Under the pieces are notes generated by a model. The model worked only from the letters and a program-made list of their open reading frames with translations. It searched no databases and was not told the DNA's origin. From positions 1 to 21,070 of the forward strand of contig JAEZWL010000095.1 of the NCBI GenBank assembly GCA_023420245.1: a stretch of DNA of 21,070 bases, in the 5' to 3' direction. Each line of letters opens with the position of its first letter. The stretch's first letter is position 1. Made by a program: the position numbers and the translations under genes. This stretch comes from Bacillota bacterium (GTDB lineage: Bacteria > Bacillota > Clostridia > Oscillospirales > Acutalibacteraceae). Shown here piece after piece: positions 5,803 to 12,880 of the stretch.

Positions 5803-8107
5803 TAGCCGTCTGTCAAAGCGGTGGGTGAATAAAAAGACTACATTTGAGGAGCTGTGTACCCGTTTTGAAACAACGCGCCGCACCACCGAGACGGTCACCG
5901 AATACAAGAAGCTGACCAAAGCCCGGCGCGACGGAATTAAGGATGTGGGCGGTTATGTCCTCGGGCATCTCAAGGGCGGGCGGCGTAAGAAGGACACTGT
6001 GGAAAGCCGCTCCGGAATAACGCTGGACGCGGATCATGCTGACGCGGGTTTCATTGACAGAGTAGAAATGCTATCCTCGCACAAATGCGCTGTTTACTCC
6101 ACGCACAGCCACACACCGGAAGCCCCGCGGCTTCGTGTGTTGATTCCACTTTACCGTGAGGTCACGCCCGATGAGTACGCCGCACTCTCCCGCCTGATCG
6201 CTGATGAAATCGGAATGGACTATTTCGACGACAGCACTTATGAGCCAGAACGACTGATGTACTGGCCATCCACACCGTCTGACGGCGAGTATATTTTTAA
6301 AATCATCGGCGGTGATATACTGAACCCCGACGACTACCTTTCCAAGCTGTCCGACTGGCGGGATTGCTCGCTCTGGCCGACTTCAAGCCACCAGTCCGAG
6401 GTGATTCAGAGAAATATCCGACAGCAGCAGGACCCGCTTGCCAAGGATGGCGTGGTCGGGGCATTCTGTCGCGCGCATAGTATTGAGGACGCCATCGCCA
6501 CATTTCTTTCCGACATCTACGAGCCTTCGGCGATAATCGGACGCTACGATTACATCCCAGCCGACAGTTCTGCAGGTGTTGTTCTCTACGACAGTAAATG
6601 GGCGTACTCTCACCATGCTACCGACCCCGCCTGCGGAAAGCTGCTAAACGCCTTTGACCTCGTTCGGATTCACAAATTCCCAGATCTTGACGAAAAGGCG
6701 TCGTTTAAAGCAATGCAGGAATTCGCTGTGGGTGACGAACAGGTTAAGGTGCAGTTTGCCCATGAGCGGCGCATACAGGCGACCGCCGAATTTAGCGATG
6801 AAACCGACTGGCAGACCGCTTTAGAACTGGATAAGGGGGGCGCGGTGAAGGACTCCTTCGGGAATTTCCTGCTCATCCTAAACAACGACCCCTCGCTTGC
6901 CAATATAGCCTTCAACCAAATGCGGGACGGCGTGGACACACGAGGCGAGCTGCCGTGGAGCCGCGTCAAACCTGGCTGGGGCGAGACGGATGGTGCAAAG
7001 CTGTACGAATACCTCCAGAACAATTATGGCGTTTATTCCCCGACTAAGGCGAACCATGCCGTTCTCGCGGCGGCGACAAAACGCATCTACCATCCCATCC
7101 GCGAATACCTAAACAGCCTTCCGCCCTGGGACGGCATTCCAAGAGTGGAAACGCTCATCATCGACTATTTCGGTGCGCAGGACAACGCCTATGTTCGTGC
7201 CGCCACACGAAAAACCATTGCGGCGGCGGTAGCCCGCGTTTTTCAGCCGGGTATTAAATTTGACTATATGCTCGTGCTGAATGGACGCACCGGGCTGGGC
7301 AAGTCCACATTTTTCGACAAGCTTGCCGGAGAGTGGTTTTCCGACAGCCTGACCTTTGCTGATATGGGCAAGGGCAAGGACGCGCCCGAAAAGATACAGG
7401 GGTTCTGGATTCTTGAAATCCCGGAACTCGCGGGTATCCGCAAAACGGACGTGAACAACGTTAAGGCGTTTCTTTCAAGACGGGACGACAACTACCGTGC
7501 CAGCTATGGTCACAACAGTGAAAGTCATCCCCGTCAGTGTATCCTTGTCGGCAGTACCAATAGTGAAAGCATGGGGTTTTTGCGCGATGTAACCGGCAAC
7601 CGCCGCTTCTGGCCGATTCGGGTCGGCGGCACCGAAGCCCGCAAAGGCTGGGATGTAACCGATGCCGACGTCCTCCAAATATGGGCGGAGGCAAAAAACA
7701 TCTGGGAAAACGGCGAGAATCTGTTCCTTGAGGGAGACGTTTCAGAAATGGCGGAGTCTGCCCAAAAAGACGCGCTGGAAACCGATGAGCGTGAAGGTAT
7801 CGTGCGGGAATATCTCGATACCCTTTTGCCGGAGTGCTGGGATACGTTCGATATTTACAGGCGGCAGGAGTATTTCCGCTCCACAGACGACCCGACGCAG
7901 CCGAAAGGCACCGTGCGCCGTGACATTGTTTGCAACATGGAAATCTGGTGCGAGTGCTTCGACAAACGGCGCGAGGATTTCGAACGGCAGGAAAGCTACA
8001 AGATTATGTCCATTATGGAGAAGCTCGGCGGCTGGCAGAAGTCGGATAAAAAGCGCAAGCTCCAGATTTATGGCAGTGTGCCTGTTTGGGTTCGGGAGGA
8101 GCGTTAG
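5777..8107 (+). CDS. VapE/VirE-type primase-helicase
   Basis: A 776-residue protein of the virulence-associated E (VirE) family, used by phages and genomic islands for replication. The N-terminal third looks like an archaeo-eukaryotic primase palm: SGITLDADHAD near 75-85 holds the D-h-D metal motif and YSTHSHTPEAPRLRVLIPL near 107-125 the h-x-H region. The C-terminal P-loop domain has Walker A NGRTGLGKST near 501-510, a Walker B-like FWILEIPELAG near 541-552, and the family signature GSTNSESMGFLRDVTGNRRF near 591. It probably unwinds the origin and lays primers for the polymerase. The ATG at 5777 follows GAGGTGAAGG; TTG at 5774 is an alternative. It is the last gene before a 214-base structured gap. 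Confidence 0.9.
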   Translation: MELKIAYGDSRLSKRWVNKKTTFEELCTRFETTRRTTETVTEYKKLTKARRDGIKDVGGYVLGHLKGGRRKKDTVESRSGITLDADHADAGFIDRVEMLSSHKCAVYSTHSHTPEAPRLRVLIPLYREVTPDEYAALSRLIADEIGMDYFDDSTYEPERLMYWPSTPSDGEYIFKIIGGDILNPDDYLSKLSDWRDCSLWPTSSHQSEVIQRNIRQQQDPLAKDGVVGAFCRAHSIEDAIATFLSDIYEPSAIIGRYDYIPADSSAGVVLYDSKWAYSHHATDPACGKLLNAFDLVRIHKFPDLDEKASFKAMQEFAVGDEQVKVQFAHERRIQATAEFSDETDWQTALELDKGGAVKDSFGNFLLILNNDPSLANIAFNQMRDGVDTRGELPWSRVKPGWGETDGAKLYEYLQNNYGVYSPTKANHAVLAAATKRIYHPIREYLNSLPPWDGIPRVETLIIDYFGAQDNAYVRAATRKTIAAAVARVFQPGIKFDYMLVLNGRTGLGKSTFFDKLAGEWFSDSLTFADMGKGKDAPEKIQGFWILEIPELAGIRKTDVNNVKAFLSRRDDNYRASYGHNSESHPRQCILVGSTNSESMGFLRDVTGNRRFWPIRVGGTEARKGWDVTDADVLQIWAEAKNIWENGENLFLEGDVSEMAESAQKDALETDEREGIVREYLDTLLPECWDTFDIYRRQEYFRSTDDPTQPKGTVRRDIVCNMEIWCECFDKRREDFERQESYKIMSIMEKLGGWQKSDKKRKLQIYGSVPVWVREER

Positions 8108-8118
8108 CCTGGCAGTTA

Positions 8119-8264
8119 AGCGGGTTGCCAAGTTGCGAGAGTTGCTATTTTTATAATGGAAGTTGTGAGAAAAATACAATTCCATTATAGGAACAAGCCA
8201 TACAAGCGCATATCTGCGCGCGCCTATAGGAAATTTTGGCGTAGACGGCAACCTCGCAACCGCT
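8119..8264 (+). ncRNA. Candidate multi-branched RNA or DNA structure
   Basis: Most of the gap after the primase-helicase gene pairs. A closing helix joins 8132-8145 to 8248-8260 (13 bp with one bulged A), and AGCGG (8119-8123) can add to CCGCT (8260-8264). Inside are a 14-bp hairpin at 8152-8189 and a 5-bp stem GCGCA (8206-8210) with TGCGC (8215-8219) and loop TATC. GGTTGCC (8123-8129) could compete for GGCAACC (8247-8253). The element ends about 50 bases before the ribosome site of the VRR-NUC gene, so it may be a leader RNA; a DNA-level role such as an operator or origin is also possible. Pairings are seen; function is inferred. Confidence 0.45.
8152..8189. repeat. 14-bp inverted repeat
   Basis: TATAATGGAA (8152-8161) pairs perfectly with TTCCATTATA (8180-8189). 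After one bulged G the stem continues as TTGT (8163-8166) with ACAA (8176-8179). It is AT-rich in a GC-rich neighbourhood and could be a protein-binding palindrome or an RNA hairpin. The TATAAT at its left edge has no -35 at normal spacing. Confidence 0.6.
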
Positions 8265-8321
8265 GACAAGCACCCGCAATCTGGCTGAACGCCTGAAAAA
8301 ACTGGATTCATGGGAGGTAAC

Positions 8322-8603
8322 ATGCGAGAAAAAACTATAGAACAAAAACTTGTAAGAGCGGTTAAAGCGATAGGCGGCATAGCACCAAAGCTTATAAGCC
8401 CAGGATTCGATGGGATGCCCGATCGCCTTATCCTTCTTCCGGGCGGCAGAATCGGGTTTGTGGAAGTCAAACGGCATGGGGAGAAACCCCGCCCCTTACA
8501 GAAGGCAAGGCATGGACTACTTCGGCGGCTGGGCTTCCGTGTATTCGTTCTGGATAATGAGGAGCAGATTGGAGGGATCATCCGTGAAATACAATCTCCA
8601 TAG
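8322..8603 (+). CDS. VRR-NUC domain nuclease
   Basis: A 93-residue single-domain VRR-NUC protein, a PD-(D/E)XK-type nuclease family common in phage replication modules. The signature GMPDRLILLPGGRIGFVEVK (about residues 31-50) holds the catalytic D and the E-x-K pair, followed by the conserved Q in RPLQKARH. Members cut branched or flapped DNA; the exact substrate here is unknown. The ATG at 8322 follows GGGAGGTAAC. It overlaps the SNF2 helicase start by 20 bases, and this nuclease-helicase pairing recurs in many clostridial phages, so the two may act together on replication or recombination intermediates. Confidence 0.88.
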   Translation: MREKTIEQKLVRAVKAIGGIAPKLISPGFDGMPDRLILLPGGRIGFVEVKRHGEKPRPLQKARHGLLRRLGFRVFVLDNEEQIGGIIREIQSP

Positions 8604-9960
8604 CTATCAGAAATACGCCGCCGGATTTATCAAAGCAAACCCTATCTCCTGTCTTCTGCTGGATATGGGGCTTGGCAAAACGGCTATCACATTGACCGCT
8701 TTGAACGACCTGCTGTTTGACAGCTTTGAAGCGCACAAGGTTCTGGTGGTCGCCCCTCTTCGTGTGGCAAGGGACACTTGGCCGGAGGAACTGGCTAAGT
8801 GGGAACACCTTTCTGACCTACGCTTCTCCGTGGCGGTCGGCACGGAACCGGAACGCAGAGCCGCTCTGCTTCGGCGGGCTGATATTTATATCATCAACCG
8901 TGAGAATGTCCAGTGGCTTGTGGAGGACAGCGGTTTGCTCTTCGACTATGACACCGTTGTGGTTGACGAACTTTCATCCTTCAAATCCCATCAGTCAAAG
9001 CGGTTTCGGTCACTGATGAAAGTTCGCCCCAGGGTCAGACGGATCATCGGGCTGACCGGCACGCCCACTGGCAACGGTCTCATGGATTTATGGGCGGAAT
9101 TCCGGCTTTTAGATATGGGCAAACGGCTCGGACGGTTTATCGGGCAGTACCGAACGGATTATTTTGCTCCCGACAAGCGCAACGGTCAGGTGATCTTCAG
9201 CTATAAGCCCCTGTCGGATGCCGAGAAGCAAATTTACAGCCGGATTGCCGACATCACTATTTCCATGAAATCCACAGACCACTTGAAAATGCCGGAGCTG
9301 GTATCCGCCGAATACCCCGTGCGGCTTTCGGAGTCGGAACGGGAACGGTACGAGGAACTGAAGCGAGACCTTGTCTTGACGCTGACGGACGGCGAAACGG
9401 GCACCCCGCTGGCAATTACCGCCGCCAATGCCGCCGCCCTGTCAAACAAGCTGTGTCAGATGGCAAACGGCGCGGTTTACGGCGACGACGGCGGGATATT
9501 TCACATTCATGACCGTAAGCTGGACGCTCTGGAGGACTTGATCGAAGCGACAAACGGCAAACCCGTCCTTGTGGCGTACTGGTTCAAGCATGACCTAGAG
9601 CGGATTACCGAGCGGCTTCATAAACTGCATATCCCGTTTTCAAAGCTTGACACATCCGAAAGTATTATCCGTTGGAATAAAGGTGAATTGCCCGTTGCCC
9701 TTATCCATCCCGCCAGTGCCGGACATGGACTGAACCTGCAGGCGGGCGGATCGACGCTGATATGGTTCGGGCTGACATGGAGTCTGGAGCTTTACCAGCA
9801 GACCAACGCCAGACTTTGGCGGCAGGGTCAGCAGTCCGAAACCGTGGTGGTTCAGCATATTATCGCAAAAGGCACGATTGATGAGCGCATTCTAAAAGCC
9901 CTGTCCGAAAAGGATAGAACACAGTCTGCTTTAATTGAAGCAGTGAAAGCAAATTTGTAA
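8584..9960 (+). CDS. SNF2-type DEAD/DEAH-box helicase
   Basis: A 458-residue SNF2-like superfamily 2 ATPase. Helicase motifs appear in order: Q9 in HSYQKYA, Walker A LDMGLGKT (26-33), a Walker B-like VVDELSSFKS near 126, motif III GLTGTPTGNG near 155, and the C-terminal SAGHGLNLQAGG and QTNARLWRQGQ (motifs V and VI) near 380-420. It is a DNA translocase that probably remodels forks or works with the VRR-NUC protein. The start is GTG at 8584, preceded by GGAGGGATCATCC; longer in-frame starts lie inside the VRR-NUC gene and lack ribosome sites. Length and motif set match phage members, so it looks intact. Confidence 0.9.
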   Translation: MKYNLHSYQKYAAGFIKANPISCLLLDMGLGKTAITLTALNDLLFDSFEAHKVLVVAPLRVARDTWPEELAKWEHLSDLRFSVAVGTEPERRAALLRRADIYIINRENVQWLVEDSGLLFDYDTVVVDELSSFKSHQSKRFRSLMKVRPRVRRIIGLTGTPTGNGLMDLWAEFRLLDMGKRLGRFIGQYRTDYFAPDKRNGQVIFSYKPLSDAEKQIYSRIADITISMKSTDHLKMPELVSAEYPVRLSESERERYEELKRDLVLTLTDGETGTPLAITAANAAALSNKLCQMANGAVYGDDGGIFHIHDRKLDALEDLIEATNGKPVLVAYWFKHDLERITERLHKLHIPFSKLDTSESIIRWNKGELPVALIHPASAGHGLNLQAGGSTLIWFGLTWSLELYQQTNARLWRQGQQSETVVVQHIIAKGTIDERILKALSEKDRTQSALIEAVKANL

Positions 9961-10027
9961 ATCAGAGTAAACCTACGGAGTCAAAAGCTGCCAATCCGAG
10001 GGAAATTACCATTTTCGGAGGTAGCCT

Positions 10028-10471
10028 ATGAATGAACACACTCTTTCGGCGAAGGAGTACCTATCCCAAGCCTACAGAATCGACCAGCGCATCAACAGCA
10101 AGCTGGAGCAGGTGCAGTCCCTACGCTATCTGGCTGAAAAGGTCACCGCCACGCTGTCCGACGCGCCGACCGGCGGCACCCGCAACTTCCACCGCATGGA
10201 GGATGTCATTGCCAAGATGATGGATTTGGAATCGGAAATCAGCTCCGACCTCTGCCACCTTATCGACACCAAGCACGAAATCGTCACGGTGGTCAAGTGC
10301 GTGGAGTGCCCGGAATTACAGACGCTCTTAGAACTGCGTTACCTCTGCTTTAAAACATGGGAGGAAATTGCGGTGGAGCTTCACTACGATATTCGACACG
10401 TCCATCGGCTGCACAGCAAGGCACTGGGCGAAATAGACGCAATCCGGCGCACAGGTCATGAAATGTCATAG
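10028..10471 (+). CDS. DUF1492/ArpU-like late transcription regulator
   Basis: A 147-residue protein of the DUF1492 type. The N-terminal half is helical, probably coiled (AKEYLSQAYRIDQRINSKL onward). The C-terminal part LLELRYLCFKTWEEIAVEL followed by HYDIRHVHRLHSKALGEI is a sigma-region-4-like helix-turn-helix. Proteins of this kind sit just before the packaging genes in many Gram-positive phages and, like ArpU, are thought to switch on late transcription. The ATG at 10028 follows TCGGAGGTAGCCT. A promoter-like and a terminator-like sequence lie directly downstream, consistent with control of the late genes, but the target is inferred. Confidence 0.8.
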   Translation: MNEHTLSAKEYLSQAYRIDQRINSKLEQVQSLRYLAEKVTATLSDAPTGGTRNFHRMEDVIAKMMDLESEISSDLCHLIDTKHEIVTVVKCVECPELQTLLELRYLCFKTWEEIAVELHYDIRHVHRLHSKALGEIDAIRRTGHEMS

Positions 10472-10489
10472 AATGCCACGGTGCTCTTC

Positions 10490-10498
10490 TGATATAGT
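10490..10498 (+). promoter_or_regulatory. Possible activator-dependent late promoter (extended -10)
   Basis: TGATATAGT at 10490-10498 matches an extended -10 (TGnTATAnT). No convincing -35 lies 16-18 bases upstream. This is expected of a promoter needing an activator, and the DUF1492 gene ends 19 bases before it. The hairpin at 10516-10542 would lie within the first transcribed bases. Confidence 0.35.
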
Positions 10499-10515
10499 TA
10501 TGATAGCGAAAAATG

Positions 10516-10544
10516 AAGGACGTTCCCGCGCGGAGCGTCCTTTT
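10516..10544 (+). terminator. Terminator-like hairpin between DUF1492 and HNH genes
   Basis: AAGGACG (10516-10522) pairs with CGTCCTT (10536-10542) over 7 bp with a GC-rich 13-base loop, followed by TTTT overlapping the arm and an AT-rich stretch. It separates the replication transcript from the packaging genes. It may also act as an attenuator just after the possible late promoter. Confidence 0.55.
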
Positions 10545-10571
10545 ACTTTACCCAAACGGAGGTGGCAGGCA

Positions 10572-10922
10572 ATGCCATACAAACCGAAGAAGCCCTGCGC
10601 CTACCTCGGCTGTCACAACCTGACAAGCGGCCGCTACTGCGAGGAGCACGCGAAGCAGGAAGCCAAACGGTACAACCACATAGACCGCGACCCAGAAGCC
10701 AACAAACGCTACGGCAGGTCGTGGGCAAAAATACGGACGGCGTTCCTGTCAGCCCATCCGCTTTGCGAGCTGTGCAAGGCTGAAGGTAAACTCACTCCCG
10801 CCGTGCTGGTGCACCACAAGCGCAAGCTGGCCGACGGCGGCACGAACGATTGGTCGAACCTGCAGGCGTTATGCCAGGAATGCCATTCAAGGCTTCATGC
10901 CGAGCAAGGTGATTACTTTTGA
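10572..10922 (+). CDS. HNH endonuclease of the packaging module
   Basis: A 116-residue HNH endonuclease. An N-terminal cysteine/histidine group (CAYLGC, then YCEEH) may bind zinc. The HNH core reads CELC, then VLVHHKRKLADGGTNDWSNL (HH and the two N), then ALCQECHSRLH with the second CxxC. Phage HNH proteins next to the terminase are established partners of terminase in cutting at cos sites, and position and size fit that role. The ATG at 10572 follows CGGAGGTGG; an in-frame ATG 114 bases upstream has no ribosome site and would include no conserved residues. The gap after it (10923-11071) is a good place for a cos site. Confidence 0.9.
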   Translation: MPYKPKKPCAYLGCHNLTSGRYCEEHAKQEAKRYNHIDRDPEANKRYGRSWAKIRTAFLSAHPLCELCKAEGKLTPAVLVHHKRKLADGGTNDWSNLQALCQECHSRLHAEQGDYF

Positions 10923-11071
10923 TTGTTTTGAAAAAATTAATGCTTTGAATTCCGATGGAGGGGCGGTCTGATTCTCTACAGCTTAAAGGCTGGGCAGCGC
11001 GCTCGGCCATTCGTGTGAATTTTCGCAAAATCAAAAACTGTTTTCAATAACTACGAAGAAGGTGACGGCTT
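10923..11071. other. Possible cos region between HNH and small terminase
   Basis: This 149-base gap has no gene. It starts AT-rich, then has a G-rich block (GGAGGGGCGGTCTGATTCTC at 10956-10975) and a second GC-rich block (GGGCAGCGCGCTCGGCC at 10992-11008). In cos-type phages with an HNH gene beside terminase, the cohesive-end site usually lies in this place. The position is the main argument; the cut site cannot be read. Confidence 0.35.
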
Positions 11072-11620
11072 ATGCCCAGAGGTGGTGCCCGCCCAGGTGC
11101 GGGAAGACCGAAAAAGCCGCTCGCCGACAAGCTCATTGAGGGCAACCCCGGCAAGCGCGAACTAACAAAGTTGAAATTCCCCGAGAACGAGAAACCAAAG
11201 CCGGGGTTTGAAAAAAATTCAAACACACAAAAATCAAAAACCGGAAGCAACCGCCGTATGCCGTCCTTCCTTGATATGGTTGCCAAGGAGGGCGGCGACG
11301 TTTTGCCGCCGGCAAGTGAGATATATAAAGTGCTCGCCGACTGGATCGATGGTTCGGGCTGTGCCGGGCTTATCGCACCGAACCTCATCGAGGATTTTGC
11401 GTTCCTCCGGCGGGCTTATCTCGAATGCGAGTACATGAACCGCAAGCTGGGGCGTATCGCTTCGGGCAAGCGCTCCCCCTACGTCAATATGGCACTTGAC
11501 TACCAGAAGGCGATGATGGCGGTGTACAACCAGATCTGGCTGATCATCTCCCGCAACTGCGAGGAAAAATATGAGGGCAAAAACGAATTTCTCGAAATGC
11601 TCACGAACAGGGGGTTTTAA
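11072..11620 (+). CDS. terS: Terminase small subunit (P27-like)
   Basis: A 182-residue protein that fits the P27-type small terminase family, which recognises the packaging site. It begins with MPRGGARPGAGRPKKPLADK, the glycine/arginine-rich lead typical of this family and resembling an AT-hook, followed by a lysine-rich linker. The helical part runs from about residue 85 (EIYKVLADWIDGSG) to the end, with YLECEYMNRKLGRI and NMALDYQKAMMAVYNQIW typical of the family. The ATG at 11072 follows AAGGTGACGG. Unusually, the large subunit does not follow directly but lies 4.7 kb downstream, with methyltransferases and accessory genes between. Confidence 0.8.
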   Translation: MPRGGARPGAGRPKKPLADKLIEGNPGKRELTKLKFPENEKPKPGFEKNSNTQKSKTGSNRRMPSFLDMVAKEGGDVLPPASEIYKVLADWIDGSGCAGLIAPNLIEDFAFLRRAYLECEYMNRKLGRIASGKRSPYVNMALDYQKAMMAVYNQIWLIISRNCEEKYEGKNEFLEMLTNRGF

Positions 11621-11623
11621 GCA

Positions 11624-12880
11624 ATGCAGTCAACGGAACGTTTTGAAAAAGTAAATATCGATAAACTTGTCCCATACGCCCGGAACGCGCGAACGCACAG
11701 CAAGGAACAGATTCTGCAGCTTCGCGCCTCCCTGCGTGAGTTTGGGTTTGTAAATCCAATTATCTGCGACAAGGACTACAACATCATCGCGGGGCACGGG
11801 CGGGTGCTCGCCGCTAAAGAGGAGGGACTGTCGGAGGTTCCATGCGTATTTGCGGAACACCTGACCGAAGCGCAGAAAAAAGCCTACATCCTTGCGGACA
11901 ACCGCCTTGCCCAGAACGCCGGGTGGGACGAGGAGCTGCTGACACTCGAAATCGGCGAACTGAAAGACCTGGGTTTTGATTTGGAGCTTACGGGCTTCGA
12001 CGCCAAGGAAATTGAAAAGTTGCTTGCCGACGACGGCAATGCCGTAACCGACGATGACTTTGACCTCACGGCCGCTTTGGAAGAAGCGGCTTTTGTTTTG
12101 CCCGGCGATGTTTGGACAGTCGGGCGGCACCGTCTTATATGCGGCGACGCAACCGATGCGGACACCGTGAAAAAACTGATGAACGGCCGCAAGGCAAATC
12201 TCGTTCTGACCGACCCGCCTTATAATGTCGCTTTTGAATCGGCGAGCGGTCTGAAAATCAAAAACGATTCCATGAAAGCGGATCAATTTTACAATTTCCT
12301 GCTCTCGGCGTTTCACGGCCTTGCAGATAACCTGGAAAGCGGCGGCTCCGCGTATATCTTCCACGCCGATACCGAGGGAGAAAACTTCCGCAGGGCGTTC
12401 CGGGAATCTGGCTTTCACCTTTCGGGTACCTGCATCTGGGTAAAGGACAGCTTTGTAATGGGGCGCTCTCCGTACCAGTGGCAGCACGAGCCTATCCTTT
12501 ATGGATGGCTGAAAACAGGTACCCACAAATGGTACGCAGGGCGCGCCGAAGCCACCATCTGGAACTTCGCCAAGCCAAAACGCAATTCCGACCACCCGAC
12601 TTCTAAGCCTCTCGACCTGCTGGCATACCCTATTCGTAACAGCAGTCAGGCGAATGGTATTGTACTCGACACCTTCGGTGGTTCAGGAAGTACCCTTATC
12701 GCCTGTGAGCAGACCGACCGTATCTGCCACATGCTGGAGCTTGATGAAAAGTATGCCTCGGTTATCCTGCGCCGTTATGCCCAGTTCAAGGGTAATGGCG
12801 GTGAGGACATCACCTGCGAGCGGAGCGGCGAAACCCTCCGCTATGCCGATCTTGTAAAGGAGGTGTCCGGCCGTGGATAA
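11624..12880 (+). CDS. ParB-like domain fused to N4/N6 DNA methyltransferase
   Basis: A 418-residue protein in two parts. Residues 1 to about 110 are a ParB/Sulfiredoxin-like domain (VPYARNARTHSKEQI, FGFVNPIICD, IIAGHGRVLAA). From about 160 on there is an amino-methyltransferase with DPPY (about 197-200), the catalytic motif IV, placed before the AdoMet-binding motif FGGSGST (about 351-357). This order marks the beta class of N6-adenine or N4-cytosine enzymes. It probably methylates phage DNA, protecting it from host restriction or marking it for packaging; target and specificity are unknown. It begins 3 bases after the small terminase stop, with a weak ribosome site (AGGGGG), and overlaps the next methyltransferase by 8 bases. 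Confidence 0.9.
   Translation: MQSTERFEKVNIDKLVPYARNARTHSKEQILQLRASLREFGFVNPIICDKDYNIIAGHGRVLAAKEEGLSEVPCVFAEHLTEAQKKAYILADNRLAQNAGWDEELLTLEIGELKDLGFDLELTGFDAKEIEKLLADDGNAVTDDDFDLTAALEEAAFVLPGDVWTVGRHRLICGDATDADTVKKLMNGRKANLVLTDPPYNVAFESASGLKIKNDSMKADQFYNFLLSAFHGLADNLESGGSAYIFHADTEGENFRRAFRESGFHLSGTCIWVKDSFVMGRSPYQWQHEPILYGWLKTGTHKWYAGRAEATIWNFAKPKRNSDHPTSKPLDLLAYPIRNSSQANGIVLDTFGGSGSTLIACEQTDRICHMLELDEKYASVILRRYAQFKGNGGEDITCERSGETLRYADLVKEVSGRG

Noticed and set aside
8152..8157. TATAAT as a promoter -10 after the VapE gene
   Set aside because: No -35 is found at 16-18 bases; the nearest TTGCGA is only 13 bases away, and the hexamer is one arm of a perfect inverted repeat.
7742..8581. Minus-strand open frame of 279 codons spanning the end of VapE, the gap and VRR-NUC
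   Set aside because: It crosses two real plus-strand genes and the structured gap, and its translation resembles no family I recognise.
11630..12595. Minus-strand open frame of 321 codons opposite the ParB-methyltransferase gene
   Set aside because: The plus strand carries clear ParB and DPPY/FGGSGST motifs; the antisense frame shows none and no start signal.
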